From the NCBI GenBank assembly GCA_047495785.1, contig JBLDXI010000007.1:3348001-3412000 (forward strand): 64,000 bases of DNA, read 5' to 3'. Positions 24,261 through 36,408 of the stretch are shown piece by piece. The stretch's first letter is position 1. Every line of letters begins with the position of its first letter. The notes beneath the pieces were generated by a model that searched no databases, was not told where the DNA came from, and saw nothing but the letters and a program-made list of their open reading frames with translations. The position numbers and the translations under genes were made by a program. The stretch is from Lepidodermella squamata. Its lineage: Eukaryota; Gastrotricha.

Positions 24261-24360
24261 TTAATTCCTGTGAGGCCAGATAGGATCGGATTATACTCAG
24301 CATGTACGGACTCAGCTGTAGCAGGAATGAGCCCTAAGAACTAAGAAAAAATCTGACTGA
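24261..24360 (-). pseudogene. relic of channel exon (M2-M3 region)
   Basis: About 100 bp align with the part of the last exon of A, C and D that encodes the M2-M3 loop and TM3 start (compare 3466-3560): shared strings include GAGGCCAGATAGGATC and GGAATGAGCCCTAAGA. Frame and flanks are degraded. Confidence 0.65.
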
Positions 24361-24489
24361 TTGAATTGAATCGATTGAGAAGTCTGATTGAAAAGTGACA
24401 AGACAAAATGCATTCGTTTTTGCCTCTTCATTCACGTAAAAACACTGCTCTTTACGTATCACTCTTCAATTTTAAACTGATATAAACTT

Positions 24490-24905
24490 ATGAGATCTGA
24501 GCCTTCAGCCAGCCTGAAACAAAAAATCATCTGAGTAACACTATAACTATAAGCGTCTCCTAACATGTCTTGTGAAGAACCATGTCAGGAGACCAGGAGA
24601 TAAGTTTACCCGTGTCGACAGAAATATTGATTGACGGAGTATTCCAATCAGAACTTGAACGATGGTTTATTTTCTCTCTTGACGCCTCGGCTCATTTGAG
24701 AATCTATGACAGCATTTAATAATTCAGAATGCTTTCAAATCTTATAAAGCCTTTGCGCTTGACACATAATGGCTTCGAAATGTCGCTGAGCGACGTGTTA
24801 ATATAAACAGCCACATGAAAGAGTTGCGCAAACCTCGGAGAGATGGCCTACGGGAGGCAGACATGGTTTTTTTTTAAAACAACTAAGCAAAGTTGTACTG
24901 AGCAA
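24490..24905. repeat. duplicate of the copy F 5' flank
   Basis: Matches 2170-2600 with small indels (for example TTGACGCCTCGGCTCATTTG in both). The match starts at the acceptor of F exon 2, so the module exons themselves are missing here. Confidence 0.7.
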
Positions 24906-25461
24906 AAAATATTCATCGGCGGGGTCCCCGAAACTCGACGAAGAGTTTTGCTTTGCGAACGAATTGTGTGGCAGTGCATTGTCTGATTGGTCGTTCGCTA
25001 AGGCTGTTACATAGTTAAATATTGTTATTGTTGATGAGCTGGTCGGGATGCGAACCAGTGCGACTCGCAGCTACCGGTGGCAATATGTTGCGCAAACCAA
25101 ATCAATGAAATATCATTTTAAGGGTGAGGCAGTTCAGTCAATGTTAACAGAAATTTTACTCGTACTGGAAATTAAATGGTTTAAATCGAAAACTAAACCG
25201 TTAAGCAATTACCGAATCTCCAGTGCATAGGAAGTTAAACTCGAAAAGCAATAAATGTTTGGCACTGGATATCAATTGTTAAGTGCTTTCGAATGGAAAC
25301 AGGAAATACTAAGGCGCCTGAATTAACATTCAAATTTGATCACATTGCAAATTCAGGGCTGAACAGTTATAACGAAAAAGTTATAATAAGGCGCTGTTCG
25401 TGTTACTTCTGTCCAGACAACCATCGGTTACTTAGAAATCCCAGGATATCATTAATCATCT
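24906..25461. other. 3' flank of copy C
   Basis: The last about 100 bp resemble the flank just after the stop of copy A. No separate gene seen. Confidence 0.4.
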
Positions 25462-28400
25462 TCAGAAAGCCACCAATGCTGCGTAGACGTTGATAACGAG
25501 GAAAATGTCGAAGTAGATGAAGAAGGCTGCGAGGTCCATCGCTCGAGCATAACAGACTTTCGTAGCTCCAATTGATACTTTGAACTTCTTTGACATCAGA
25601 TGCGGAAATTTAGCAGTTGCGGCGAACATTGCCGCTTCATAAAGAGCTATCATTCCAGTGAGGCCAGATAGGATCAAAATGTATTCAGCCATGAGGACTG
25701 ACTCGGCTGTATCAGGAATTAGCTGAAGAACATCAGACTGGATCACAATCATGCTGAGCAGAAGAGTGCCAGCGAATGCTGGACGATCAGGAACGTCCGG
25801 CTGAAAGATGAGGGATGAGAAACCTAGCGCCATCAGAATTGAACAGGGTGCTAGCGAGTTGATGAGATATGGTATTGGTTTTCGAGCAAAGCCCACAGTG
25901 AATCGCGTATAGCCTGATGTTCCATTTCGTCTAAGCAGGGAAGTAGTGATGCCGTAGGCCGAAATTGACGACTTCAGTTCCCACATTTCGCTGTCGAAGC
26001 TTCCAGGAATTTCAAGGCGAACCCCGCCAAATGCGACAAATTTATCAGCTTCATCAAGGGCAAACGTAAAATCACATGTTTGCGAATCAAAGGGAAATTT
26101 CCGAAGCTTCAAGACACATTTAGATCGAATTATACCAAATCTCATCCAATGGAAAAACAGCGTACGATTAGGGGTAGTTGGATAGTAGGCTATATGAATT
26201 TGTTCTTTAAAGCCGTTTTCCATGTAAATATCAGTGGTCGTGTTTGTGAATCGCATGCTTGGCACCCATAGCTGCCGTCTGTCAACCGTATACACGCGAT
26301 CGGCATCATTGACTGCAGGAGCAGTTGTGTCACTAGGACAGGCGTTCACGATCCATTGAACTACGACACTTCCAGAGATCGAGATCTGCCGAGCCTGGGC
26401 GTCGATATCATTCAACCGATCCATCTCAAGAGTCAAGAAAATTTTGGTTCCAATAGCTGGTGATCTGTTTGATATGCAAGGTACGTCTAAATTCTAAAAT
26501 GTAATCTTTGTTTCATGAAAAACCTGTTTGCAATGTCAAGATATTTGCAAGTTTTCAAATCGTCGATCTCGATTAAAGGAATGATATTGCCATCGATCAA
26601 ATTAGGTATCAAAAACTCCGAGCTGTTTGTTGCAAAATCATAAGTTCTGGGACCAAGCGTAGTCGGTAGATTGGTCGTGGACGCAGATGCTTCCAGGCCC
26701 CACAAATGGAAATTCGAAACTGTAGCATCTCCTTGAGTACCGTTAATTCCATAAAGCATGATGTTAGCATTGCCTTTCGCAATCTGATTTGAGCTCAGGC
26801 CACTTGCATTTGCATTGGACAAAATGATCATCGAATTGGTGTTGTTGTCTTCAGGTAAAGGAACAAGAGCGACCTGGAGGAAAGCTTATCTATTATTGGT
26901 CATATTTTGAACATATAATACTTACAGAGACCAGGTCGCTAACGCTTTGAACAACGATGCGGAAATATGCCGTGCCCGAACTGTTGAAAACGTTTGTAAT
27001 AGTGATGGACTCGTAGTCGTAGGATAGAGGAACAGTTTGGCTGATATTTACCACATTAGCATCGTAGGATAGGTACAACTTCCCACCAATACCGATTTGC
27101 AGAGCCAGGTGAAGGCCATCATAGTTGTCGAAGGTATCAGGACTAGCTGTAGTCCGTTTCTTACGACCTGCCGTGCTCATACCTTCGTAGAAGGCTTCGT
27201 AAAACAGATACATTAGGGTATTAGTGTTGACTTACTGACGTCTGCTGGGTGCCCAGTGATAGCAAATACAAGGTATCCATACGTAGCCCCTGTCGGGTCG
27301 TACTTACAGCTGACATCCATTTCGGCTCGGAATGGAACAAAGCCCATCTCTGACGGCAGCTTTTTGTCCAATAATGCCGATCCGTAATCAGCTGTCGGGT
27401 AAGAATTGAGAATCACCCCAGTTTTGTTACTCGTTGCGCTCGCCTTCACTATGAATTTAGCTGTTGCGTTGATAGTTGAATTTGTGTCGTAGGACAGATG
27501 GCCGAGGAAGGTCGGATGGCCAGACCATAAGTAAGGCAATGGCATCGACTGCAAATCCGGCTCTGGGACCATGTACCCAGGCATAGGAGTTGACGTGGTT
27601 GTGACGGTAGTAGTAGTAGTGGATGTTGATGTCGATGGGGTTGTAGTTGTTTTTGTTGTTGAAGTACTTCGAGTCGTTGTTGTAGGTGTCGTCGTTGTTG
27701 TCGAGGTCGTCCTGGTTGATGAAGTTGACGTAGTCGGGGTTGTGGTCGTGGTGGAAGTCGACGTTGTTGGGGTGGTAGTTGTTGTAGTCGATGATGTAGT
27801 TGTAGGTGTCGTAGTCTTGGTTGTAGTCGTTGGAGTCGTGGTCGTGGTTGATGTTGTCGTCGGAGTTGTCGTACTGGTTGATGGGGTGGTTGTTGTAGTA
27901 GACGTGGTTGATGGAGTTGTTGTCGTTGTAGTTGTAGTTGTAGTTGTGGCAGTAGTAGACGTTGTCGTGGGAGTGGTAGTTGTAGTTGAAGTTGTAGTCG
28001 ATGGCGTTGTGGTAGTCGAAGACGTCGAAGCGCTCGCGGTCAGTCTCCAAAAGTAAAAATTTCTGATATATGTCTCGCCATGTTGATAATTGCAGAAGTT
28101 GTTGATTCGTAGTTTCACATTGCCAGTAGTCCATATTGTGTTCATCCCCGTTACATTTACATAATCAACACAAACCTTTGCCTGCAGGGTACTCAACGGC
28201 GCCATTGCCACAGTCAGGTTCTGTCCAAATGCTTGCATTATCAGGCGAAATCGAGCAGTTCCTGAGGAATCGAACAGCCCAGTGCCACAACCCTGTGCCG
28301 TTACTGCAACTATGGGAGAACATGGCACTTGACAAGTTGAGCTGATAGCTGAGGGGCTGAACAAAATTCGCATCTTCCCACCGTTCATCAGTTCTTGCCA

Positions 28401-29028
28401 TACGGTGAAACCTCGGAAATTTGCCATGATATCGTAGCAGCCACTATAGTCGGCTATAGATAATAACGAATTTAAGATGAACCCGTGGTGGAAAAATCAA
28501 GGTAAAGTCACTCGGGTAATTCAGCGAAAGGCTTGAGAACATAACACCAAGCCAACCAGGCGTGCTGCTGGAATATGTTCCGTCGTAAAAAGCGGTAACG
28601 TCCATTTCAGCGCGCCAATCCGTAGTCGTCGTAGGGAAGTACTTACGTGAAAAATAAGCAATCTCATGCAGTCAATCCATTGAAGAAAAAACTTACCGTA
28701 TCTGCAGAAATTCGCCCGTAGTCAGTCGAGTCTGTAATGTCTCCAACTTGATAAGAATCGGACAATTGATACGCAGAATCGTAAAGAGTGAACGTCTGTG
28801 AACCAGCAATGCTCGCGTTCGTCTGGTCAAATGACATGTTGGCCAAATACAACGCAGATCCAGAAAAAAGATACGGCATAGGAAATGTTGTAGTATCTGG
28901 TACGGGGGTTATTAGTGAAGCTATAAAGCATAATCAGTAAACAGACGAAAACTTTCTAGAAACACATGAGCCTTACCCACTCCACTAGCATGAATGATCA
29001 TGCCCATCAGAAGAACTTGTAAATTCAT
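25462..29028 (-). CDS. copy C: two-module mucin-stalked Cys-loop channel
   Basis: Exons 28977-29028, 28697-28920, 28512-28641, 27236-28453, 26926-27182, 26524-26873, 25462-26464; 1077 residues. All exons except the stalk exon have the same length as in A and D. Signal peptide MNLQVLLMGMIIHASGV. The stalk (about 27585-28025) is the longest in the family. The ligand-binding domain has WVPSMRF, a Cys loop ending FPFDSQTC and no loop-C vicinal cysteines; M2 starts PDRPAFAGTLLLSMIV. Unlike A, the last intron contains stops, so retention would truncate the protein. No disabling change seen; likely functional. Flanked 5' by a neprilysin relic and 3' by the F-flank duplicate. Confidence 0.85.
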
Positions 29029-29084
29029 TTCGAATCTGTAGCTAACTTGATGATTATTGTCATTTGAAAGCAAAAGGTTCAAAA

Positions 29085-29315
29085 GGCAATCCCATGTACG
29101 ATTTTTGTTGCCACGCCCCTGCAAATTAACGATGCAAAAACATGACGGAACTCAGCTTCAGGAGTTTGCTTCGCATTTTCAGTGGGCGTCTTTTTACATG
29201 CGTCTAATGTTTGCGAGTTTTCAACTCACGAATTGAGTCTTTCGTCGCCAGGAAAGCTAATGTCACGATCGTCCGAGCGAAAAATATATGTGCTACCAGA
29301 AAGGCATTCAAACCA
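29085..29315 (-). promoter_or_regulatory. conserved 5' flank of copy C
   Basis: Counterpart of 6895-7125 upstream of A, with matching blocks in the same order (GTTGCCACGC, CAGTGGGCGTCTTTTT, AAAAATATAT, TTCAAACCA). Confidence 0.3.
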
Positions 29316-29339
29316 CGCGTGTATTTTGCTTTGTGCTGT

Positions 29340-29600
29340 TGTTCCGGTCCAGACCATCGCCGCCTCAACATCGACGTGTGAAACCTATCAGAGCTTTCGT
29401 GAAGGAGAAAAAATACTCGTAGTAGCGATGCGTTTTGTCATCAGCTGCGGCAGATCGATAGCTTTCAAGCGCGAGCTGAGTTCGTGGCGGAATGCTTCGT
29501 TGGCGAGCTTCATGCCCGTTTTACTTTGGCATTCGGTATTGTCATCCAGGATTTCAGCCTGACGATTTCTAGCGCTATTCCGACTATTATCTTCGGTTGG
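29340..29600 (-). pseudogene. neprilysin last-exon relic upstream of copy C
   Basis: Minus strand encodes ILDDN, GMKLANEAFRHELSSRL and KAIDLPQL, clearly from the last neprilysin exon (40545-40958), then diverges to an early stop. The LDDN motif shows that the Glu-to-Asp change of the intact gene predates this copy. Confidence 0.75.
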
Positions 29601-29844
29601 CAATTTCGAAGACGGGACATGATAAAAACGTAATAACGTCATAAAAACAATAGAAACGTTACATGAAAGTTTTTAGCTTTTGAGAAGCTTACGGTTTATT
29701 CGTTGGGTCATCATTTTGCCACTCCCTTATTGCACAACAAGGAAACTTCGAAAAAGCTGATGCAAGGAACATTTTATTCTGGGACATGAAAAAACGATAG
29801 AGAACGTAAATTTTAATTTCTTTATGTCAATCACTCTCAGCAAA

Positions 29845-30125
29845 CCAACGGCTGGTAACGGGTGGTAATGCGTGGGTAACGGCTGTTAACGCAAGGGAAA
29901 CGCCTCCAGCCGTTATCAAGCGTTTTTTTAGGGTTAGAGCGCGGCGACCCAGGGTTTTCCACGAGTTATCAGGAATTCATAGGCGTTATTTATATTGATG
30001 TGCTAACGGCTGCATAGTTTTAGTTGGGGTCGAATTATCAAGCGTTATTTTTTTAACGCTTCAAAAAATCGTAATGCCTGAAAACGCCTCGATGGGCATG
30101 AAAATGCTTGGTAACGCCTAAAATT
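29845..30125. repeat. region rich in AACGC/GCGTT words
   Basis: Words such as GGCTGGTAACGG, CCAGCCGTTA, TAGGCGTTA and AACGCCT recur in both orientations, as they do at 34625-35200. Non-coding; probably decayed copies of one fold-back family. Confidence 0.45.
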
Positions 30126-30483
30126 GGCTGATGATTACATAACAATGGCCATATGCAGCATATCCACATCCACACCATATCCACATGCAGCAAAATTTTC
30201 TCTTCATTTGCGTTTGTTTCACAATGAAAGTTTCACCAAGTTTAAAAATCGAGATTTCAAACTGCAAGACCGATTAAGGTCAAAAATTTTCATCGTAAGC
30301 CATCGTACTGGGTGTTATTGGCGCAGAAAATAGCTGACCATGCCTCTTCAGGGTATATTGCCTATTTTAGGCTTCGGCTCTAAATTTATCAATTTTGTTC
30401 GGTTGATTTATTAGGCTAATTTTGCCGGTGGTTCGCGACAGTGACCAGCAAGTCAGTGTTTAAAGGAAGTAACATGAAACCCG
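30126..30483. other. left flank of the MULE
   Basis: No gene; AT-rich sequence next to the left terminal repeat. Confidence 0.4.
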
Positions 30484-32960
30484 CGAACTTTTATTTTCTT
30501 TTCTCGAACCATTTTAACTTAAAGCGTCGGAACCATCGGATTATTCAATTTTTATATTTTAAATAATAAGCATCGGAAAAGTCGCCTTTATATTTATTCT
30601 TATTTTCCGATGTGTTAAGACATTATGTTCGATCAAATAAGTAACTTTCAATGAGTCGCAAATTAAGACTTAATTAAGAACGTCCCCGCCCCCGTCGGCG
30701 ACCCGCGCCACGGCCGCGAGCAACCGCCGGAGCAACCAGCTCTTCTGGAGGCTCTACCCCGCGTCCACGACCGCGACCTCGGTTTCGTGGCATCGCTGCT
30801 GTAGCGGCAATCGGAGCATCTTCAACTGCCAGCAAATCAACTGATCCCCGTCCTCGTCCTGATCCACGGCCTGGGGGCCGCGGATGACCTCTTCCTCGAA
30901 CAACAGCGGGTAGTTGCTCCACTGTGGTGGCTTGTCCTCGACCACGTCCACGGCCGCGACCTCGTGCTCTAGAGCCTCGACCAATCGGTTCCGTTTCAGG
31001 AGGACCAGCAGGAAAAGTGGCTTCAGTAGCTGTTTCAGGAGCCATGCCAACCTGCTTAGCGAATTCCAGCGCACGGCCGTGGCGAGGCGGCCTACCCCGA
31101 GGGTTACCGCGCAGCACCAGCGGAATCGACTGAAGATGTTTCTCAATCGGTTTCGAATCCAGCTTGTGACCGAGAGCTACAACATGCTCGCACGGAATTT
31201 TCTTGGAACCTAAGCGGCACGTACAGCTGATAAGATTTGGCTCGGCAGTGATCAGTGAACAGAAGTCAATCGAACATTCAAATTGGGCCAAACTCGTCCA
31301 CAAGGCTGTCGTTCGCGCTTCAGAAACAACACTGTTGACCTGCCAGCCAGGTTTCATAACGAGCCATGATGAGGGACCGACTTCTTCGAAGCACTGCCGC
31401 CATCTCATCCTTGGCAAGCTGCCACAACAGCAAAAACTAAAAATGAAAAATTGTTAATTTCGGAATATCTTAACACCGTCGGAATCACCTCAGGGCGTGA
31501 CAATGCGAGCTAAACGAGCGTTAGTAGGTCGTGCACCTTATACCACAATTTGATCCGACTCTCTGTAAACAAAGGTAAAATTGCCTTACGACCGTCGGAA
31601 AGAGGCAAATTACTTATACGCCCAAACCATTTCCGCGCGTTGAACTTCACATGAAAACAGCACATCAATCGTAGCACTGCTCCCTTGCCAAAGATTGTTT
31701 CGATCGCAGTAGTAATATAGCCCGCGCCATCTGCCATTACCGCCATCGGAATTACCGCCATCGGCATAAACTTTCTCAAACTACGAAAAATGACCTCGTA
31801 TGCTCTGCCGTTTTCGTTGCTCGCAACTCCGAGTAAAATGGGGTGAAACTTGCGGTTTTTGTCACTTGAGCCGCCAATAAAGACCTTGTGGCCACCCTGG
31901 ATTACCTTGTGCGTGGCATCGATTTGGAAACTTCTAGCAACGGCCAGAAGATTAAGGAGGAACGTGCAGCTAATGACAACTGCCCAGAACGGCTTCCTAT
32001 CCTTGTTAGCCAGCGATTCCTCGACTTCGTAGTGGACGACATAAGGTTGTTTGTCATCGACAGGTTTCTGAGTTCGTGATTCGCACCAGGCATGAAGCTC
32101 GGCTGTTCCGAAAGAGCTTGAAAGCGCGTCAGGACCAACAGTTGCCATTCGATGTTTTCTCTTCAACTGTTGCTTCAAATTGGCGACTTGCCTCGTTGTC
32201 AGCTTTGGATTGTCTTTGATGAGCGGCTCCCTGATGTACTTGGGTGGATCATTGATATGATCCAGCACATATCGCCTCACCTCGGCTGTTAACACGCTTG
32301 TCGAATTGATTGGATGCACATGAGCGCCGCCACACGAAAACACGGCTTGGTCAGGAGACCATTTGAGTACACCCCGGTGGGGGCAATCCTTTGAGCCTGA
32401 CTTCCGATACTTACAGACGTAATAGCATGTTTCCTTGTTGAAACCGCTCTTGTTAGTGTCAATCCAGAGAATGCTGTAGTTCCGCTTGACGTAGTCCTTG
32501 GCTTCATGGAATGTAATGCCGAAAGGCAAAGTTTCGAACAAATCAAACTCAAATTCATCTGCCGGCTTCGGGTCGGCAATAAAGTCATTTTCATCGTCAA
32601 CCAGAGCAGGGTCATCTTCATCCCAGTCCTGATCTTGATTCTCGACCGACTGCCCATCGATAGCCTCGTCGGAGTCCTCAAATTCCTCTACACTTCCGTC
32701 AGATTCGTACAATTTCAAAAAATTCATGTTTCAAATGATGAAAATTGGGAGAATAAATTAATGTTTAATAAATCGTTCATTGCTGCTTCAATTTAGCGCG
32801 AATTCCGACGGTTTAAGGTAGTGTTACGATACATTAGTCGCGTGTTCCGATGAAATAAATCAAAACAAGTCATTCCGATGGTTTAATTTACTTTCCTTGC
32901 GATTTTTGTATTTCCGACGCTTTAAGTCAAAATGGTACGCGAAAAGAAAATAAAGGTTCG
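30484..32960. mobile_element. MULE-type DNA transposon
   Basis: Bounded by 49-bp inverted repeats with four mismatches (30484-30532 and 32912-32960). Just inside, CATCGGAA/TTCCGATG and CGTCGGAA words recur at both ends and look like transposase-binding repeats. It contains one transposase-like gene on the minus strand. I could not see a 9-bp target duplication, so the true ends may lie slightly further out. Confidence 0.7.
30674..32727 (-). CDS. MULE transposase-like protein with SWIM finger and RG-rich tail
   Basis: ORF 31510-32727 and ORF 30674-31417 join through a plausible 126-bp intron (exons 31544-32727 and 30674-31418; 642 residues). Residues 1-70 are acidic. A FLYWCH/WRKY-like finger follows (CYYVCKYR ... 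CPHRGVL ... HVHP). The MULE domain shows the first Asp in FQIDATHKV, the second in VMADGAGY, then CCFHVKFN. The C-terminal part has a SWIM finger (CTCRLGSKKIPCEH) and a long Arg-Gly-rich tail. The segment with the third acidic residue and the TNN.E motif, normally about 100 residues before SWIM, is not recognisable, so the element is probably internally deleted and immobile, or the protein has been co-opted. Confidence 0.75.
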
Positions 32961-34627
32961 ATGATATCCGTTTAAAGGCACCCGAATAAGAGTACCGATG
33001 CGATTACGAGGCCAACCTGGTACGCGCGAATTCCGTTTGGTGTGCGATGGTCGAATGGCCTATTGGCCCGCCGATTTTCGATTTTCGAATCTCTCTCAGC
33101 GCTTTCATCCCGCCTAGTTTGACTCGACAGTCACCATGAGATATTGATGGGACACGGTTTTCCCGCGGTTTCTACGGCTGCCTACACCATCAAATTTATA
33201 AATTTCAGGTTTACAAATTTCAGGATCGGTTGAACAGGCGAACAGGATTGAAGCCACCTTAACGCGCAGCGTTGTTTGAATGACAGTTCGTTTGATAGTT
33301 TGAATGTCATCTGTCGCTATGGGCTGTGATTGGCAATATGATTTATGAGTTTTCATGTGAATGAGTGTTCAAGATTGCTAATGTGAACCGCATGTGAAGG
33401 TGCATGCAAGCATTACAGCAGCTAGCGCAATAGGGAGCATTAAGGAAACGCGGCTTTCGGCACAGTAGCTATAACGCTTGATGCTAGAACGCTGCCTTGG
33501 AGCGAAACCAAGTTAAGGTGGCTTTTCTTCTCTCTCCTGCCGACTGACTATCATCGAATTTTGACAAAACTTAATAGATATCGATGGACTTGAAACAATT
33601 TGATGGTGTAGCCGCACGGCATAGAGCTTTTTAGATCCAAAATCATTCACCAAAATTCTAACTCAATAATAGTTTTCTCGAAATTTGGAGCCTCCAAAAA
33701 GATTATGCACAAAGGCGGTTAAAATTTAAGGTAACTTTCCAAAAAAAATCAAATTTTTCACGTACGGATTACGGCAAAATTTTCCAAATTCCACCGCATA
33801 GGTACCTATCACCTCCAGCACCACTTCATCACGCTTTCTTACTCGTGCTATTACTTTTACCAACAAAAATTCGGGCAAATTTCAGGAAAAGCCCTTTGAA
33901 TTCTCAGTCGCTTGCCGATTATACGAGATTCTATCCACAAACTGATGGTTGCTTGAATCTGAGTCTCGAAAAATCATACGATTACACAGTACACAGTTAT
34001 CTTATGACCTGAGCAGCTTCGGCATGATTTCGATAACCACACTTTAAGCTAGGATGAGGCAAGATTTAGCCTGAAGTAGCCCAGGAGACAGCAGATGAGT
34101 TCCCATTATTCACCTGAAAATGACTGGAATCGCACCAAATCGCACCAAATCAATGGCAGGTATTGGCCATTAATGATGAATTTCTGATGATTTATGACGA
34201 AATTTATACGTAAACCCTCGAAAGGAGGGGCTCTTCTAAAATGTAACTATTTGAAGTGAGATAAATAATGGGATTTTCAAGACTTTTACAATGAATCATC
34301 GAAAAAATCGGATGTAAGGCTGGGGCATCACTTCTCTTTAACACTTCAGCTGCCTAATCGCGCGGATTTGCTTCGAAAATCGGGCGGGATTCGAGACCAA
34401 GAGGTACTAAAAGCAGCAAAACGGTGCAGCAAGCTGAAGATTTGCTGTTTACCTTGAAGAAATCAACAGCCAATGCGTTCTCAGCCCAGCGATATGCCGA
34501 TAGTAAAGTCAGTGGAACAATCGGTTTTAATGACTGGTTGAAGCGCCGAAAATAGACTAAGAACTAAGACTTATACTTGATTGCCATTCGCTCTTTCTCA
34601 TGCATTAATGTATCATTTTTTATGTTG
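32961..34627. other. intergenic, nothing recognised
   Basis: No gene or clear repeat between the MULE and the 34628 fold-back element. Confidence 0.4.
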
Positions 34628-34895
34628 GATCAGGGCGACCTTAACGCCTGGACGAGTTATCAGGCGCTAGCAAGGATTTACGCCGTGCCCACTCGCGGAC
34701 TTTGAGTTTTCCGGCCAATTGGCTGGTTGGCCAAGTCGAAAACCTCACTTAGCCGAGCCTTGAGGCACGTTTGGTGAGGTTTTTCGACTTAGCCGACTGG
34801 CCATTTGGCCGTAAAACTCAAAGTCCGCAAGTTGGCACGGCGTAAATCCTTGCTAGCGCCTGATAACTCGTCCAGGCGTTAAGGTCGCCCTGATC
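34628..34895. mobile_element. fold-back element, 268-bp near-perfect palindrome
   Basis: Ends GATCAGGGCGACC and GGTCGCCCTGATC. About 62 bases at each end are exact reverse complements and the rest pairs with few mismatches to a centre near 34761, so it could form one long hairpin. The high identity implies a young insertion or a sequence kept by gene conversion. Confidence 0.8.
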
Positions 34896-35233
34896 TAACG
34901 CCTAATAATGGCTGAAATAAAGAGGAATTTACCTAACGCCTCGTTAACGCGTAATAAATGCCTGGTTTAACGGTTGATAACTCTTGGATGGGCTGACTTT
35001 CAGGAATTATTTAGGCGTTTTCCAAGCATTTCCAGGAATTTTTTGACTAACGCTTTGAAATTCCTGACTATTCAAAAAACCCAGACATTTCCCAGCCGTT
35101 ATTCACGCATTTTCCCAGCCGTTAGCCTAACGCGTTATGTCCGCAGGCATTTGCAGGCGTTAAAATCGATCCACCTTAACGCGTTAGCTTGCTTAGAGTG
35201 ATGAGCCGAAAATAATTAGAAACAAATCGGCAA
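34896..35233. repeat. AACGCC-word repeat region
   Basis: Many TAACGCC/GGCGTTA, CCAGCCGTTA and AACGCGTTA words in both orientations, the same vocabulary as the fold-back element and 29845-30125. Non-coding. Confidence 0.45.
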
Positions 35234-35490
35234 ATGTCCAATAATGAATAATGCCGATCCGTAATCAACTATTAGATAGGAATTGAGTATGACCACAGCG
35301 TTGTTACTCTTTGCATTTGCGGTGACAATTAATTTAGGCGTTGCGTCGATAGTTGAATTTGTGTCATAGGATAGATGACCGAGGAAGGTCGCATGGCCAG
35401 ACCATTGATGTTGTCGTAGTAGTCGTTGATGTAGTTGATGTTGTTGATGTTGCTGATGTAGGTGTAGTCGGTGTTGTTGTCGTAGTTGAA
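35234..35490 (-). pseudogene. relic of module-2/stalk exon
   Basis: Aligns with the exon 4 region of A (about 5190-5420 plus stalk): shared ATAATGCCGATCCGTAATCA and GATAGATGACCGAGGAAGG. It then jumps straight into a short Thr-coding tract, so an internal piece is deleted. Isolated, with no neighbouring exons. Confidence 0.7.
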
Positions 35491-35774
35491 GTTATTGTTT
35501 GGAGCTCCCGATTCTGGAAGCTCCCACTCCCTGTTGCTATAGCGAGATGTGCTTTTGCCCAGCTGGCAGGGTAACTCTACCTGTCAACGTGACAAGAGGC
35601 AGTAACGAATAATATTAGGTTTATTAGACTCTACGAAATGCCACATAACAATAGAGAGATGCAGCAGTAGTGTAACAGTCCGTGGTACGCCGTGTACAGT
35701 CTAGTCAGATCTGTTAGCTGGCCCCTACTGGCGTCCAGCAGTTCCACCCGAAAATAAGAACAAGTGGTTACAGT
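35491..35774. other. intergenic, nothing recognised
   Basis: No open frame or repeat of note. Confidence 0.35.
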
Positions 35775-36172
35775 CGGAAATTCGAGCGTCTGTAACGCTC
35801 GCTTATGGTCCTACTAATTCAAAACAAGCAAGACTGCTTTGATCGCGTAGGGGTGCAGTTTCTCACCTCTTTACACTCTGTACAAGTCGAGGTTTTGAGA
35901 CGCTCAACTTGCAAAAGCGCCCTGTCCTCAATTGGCGCCCATGTTATATCGGAGATCCAGGGCTTCTTCTTATCGAACAGAAGAACTATTTATTATGGGA
36001 ACAAACTACCTGACGTCGTTTCTGCCTCTTTACATGTTTTCAAAAAATATCTTAATGTCGACTGTAATTTAGACAAATATCTTTTATCCTCAGTGAGGCG
36101 CCTGGCTGGCTAATTGCCTACGCATGAAAATTGCACTTGCGATAACGAATAAAAAATAAATAAATAAATAAA
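35775..36172 (+). mobile_element. 3' end of a LINE element
   Basis: The plus-strand frame contains RRTIYYGNKLPDVVSASL followed by a VFKKYL segment, the usual C-terminal signature of LINE reverse transcriptase ORFs (stop at 36113). It is followed about 30 bp on by an (AAAT)n tail at 36148-36172. Opposite strand and different sequence from the LINE relic at 17905-19053. Confidence 0.65.
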
Positions 36173-36408
36173 TTTCACCGACAGCTATCGGCGGGTTTCG
36201 AGGAGACTCCCTTGATGAGACGCCACTTTCCACACCTTCAGCCATGCCATGATTCCACTTTGGCATTTTCCCCATAAATCAATATTCTCATTTTTTTATT
36301 AAACCACCGATGAAAACACTTAAAACAAAAATTATAGTATCACAACGCCTTGTGGTCATGTTACTCTCCCTAATCGATCTGAAAACAGTGGTAACATCAA
36401 ACATTTTC
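36173..36408. other. 3' flank of copy D
   Basis: No feature recognised. Confidence 0.35.

Noticed and set aside
30124-30333. Plus frame sharing a DFKLQ..LR string with 46730-46990
   Set aside because: Only about 10 residues agree and neither frame has other support; possibly a small dispersed repeat, not a gene.
31545-32727. Independent gene status of the two MULE frames
   Set aside because: A 126-bp intron with matching phase (exons 31544-32727 and 30674-31418) joins them into one protein.
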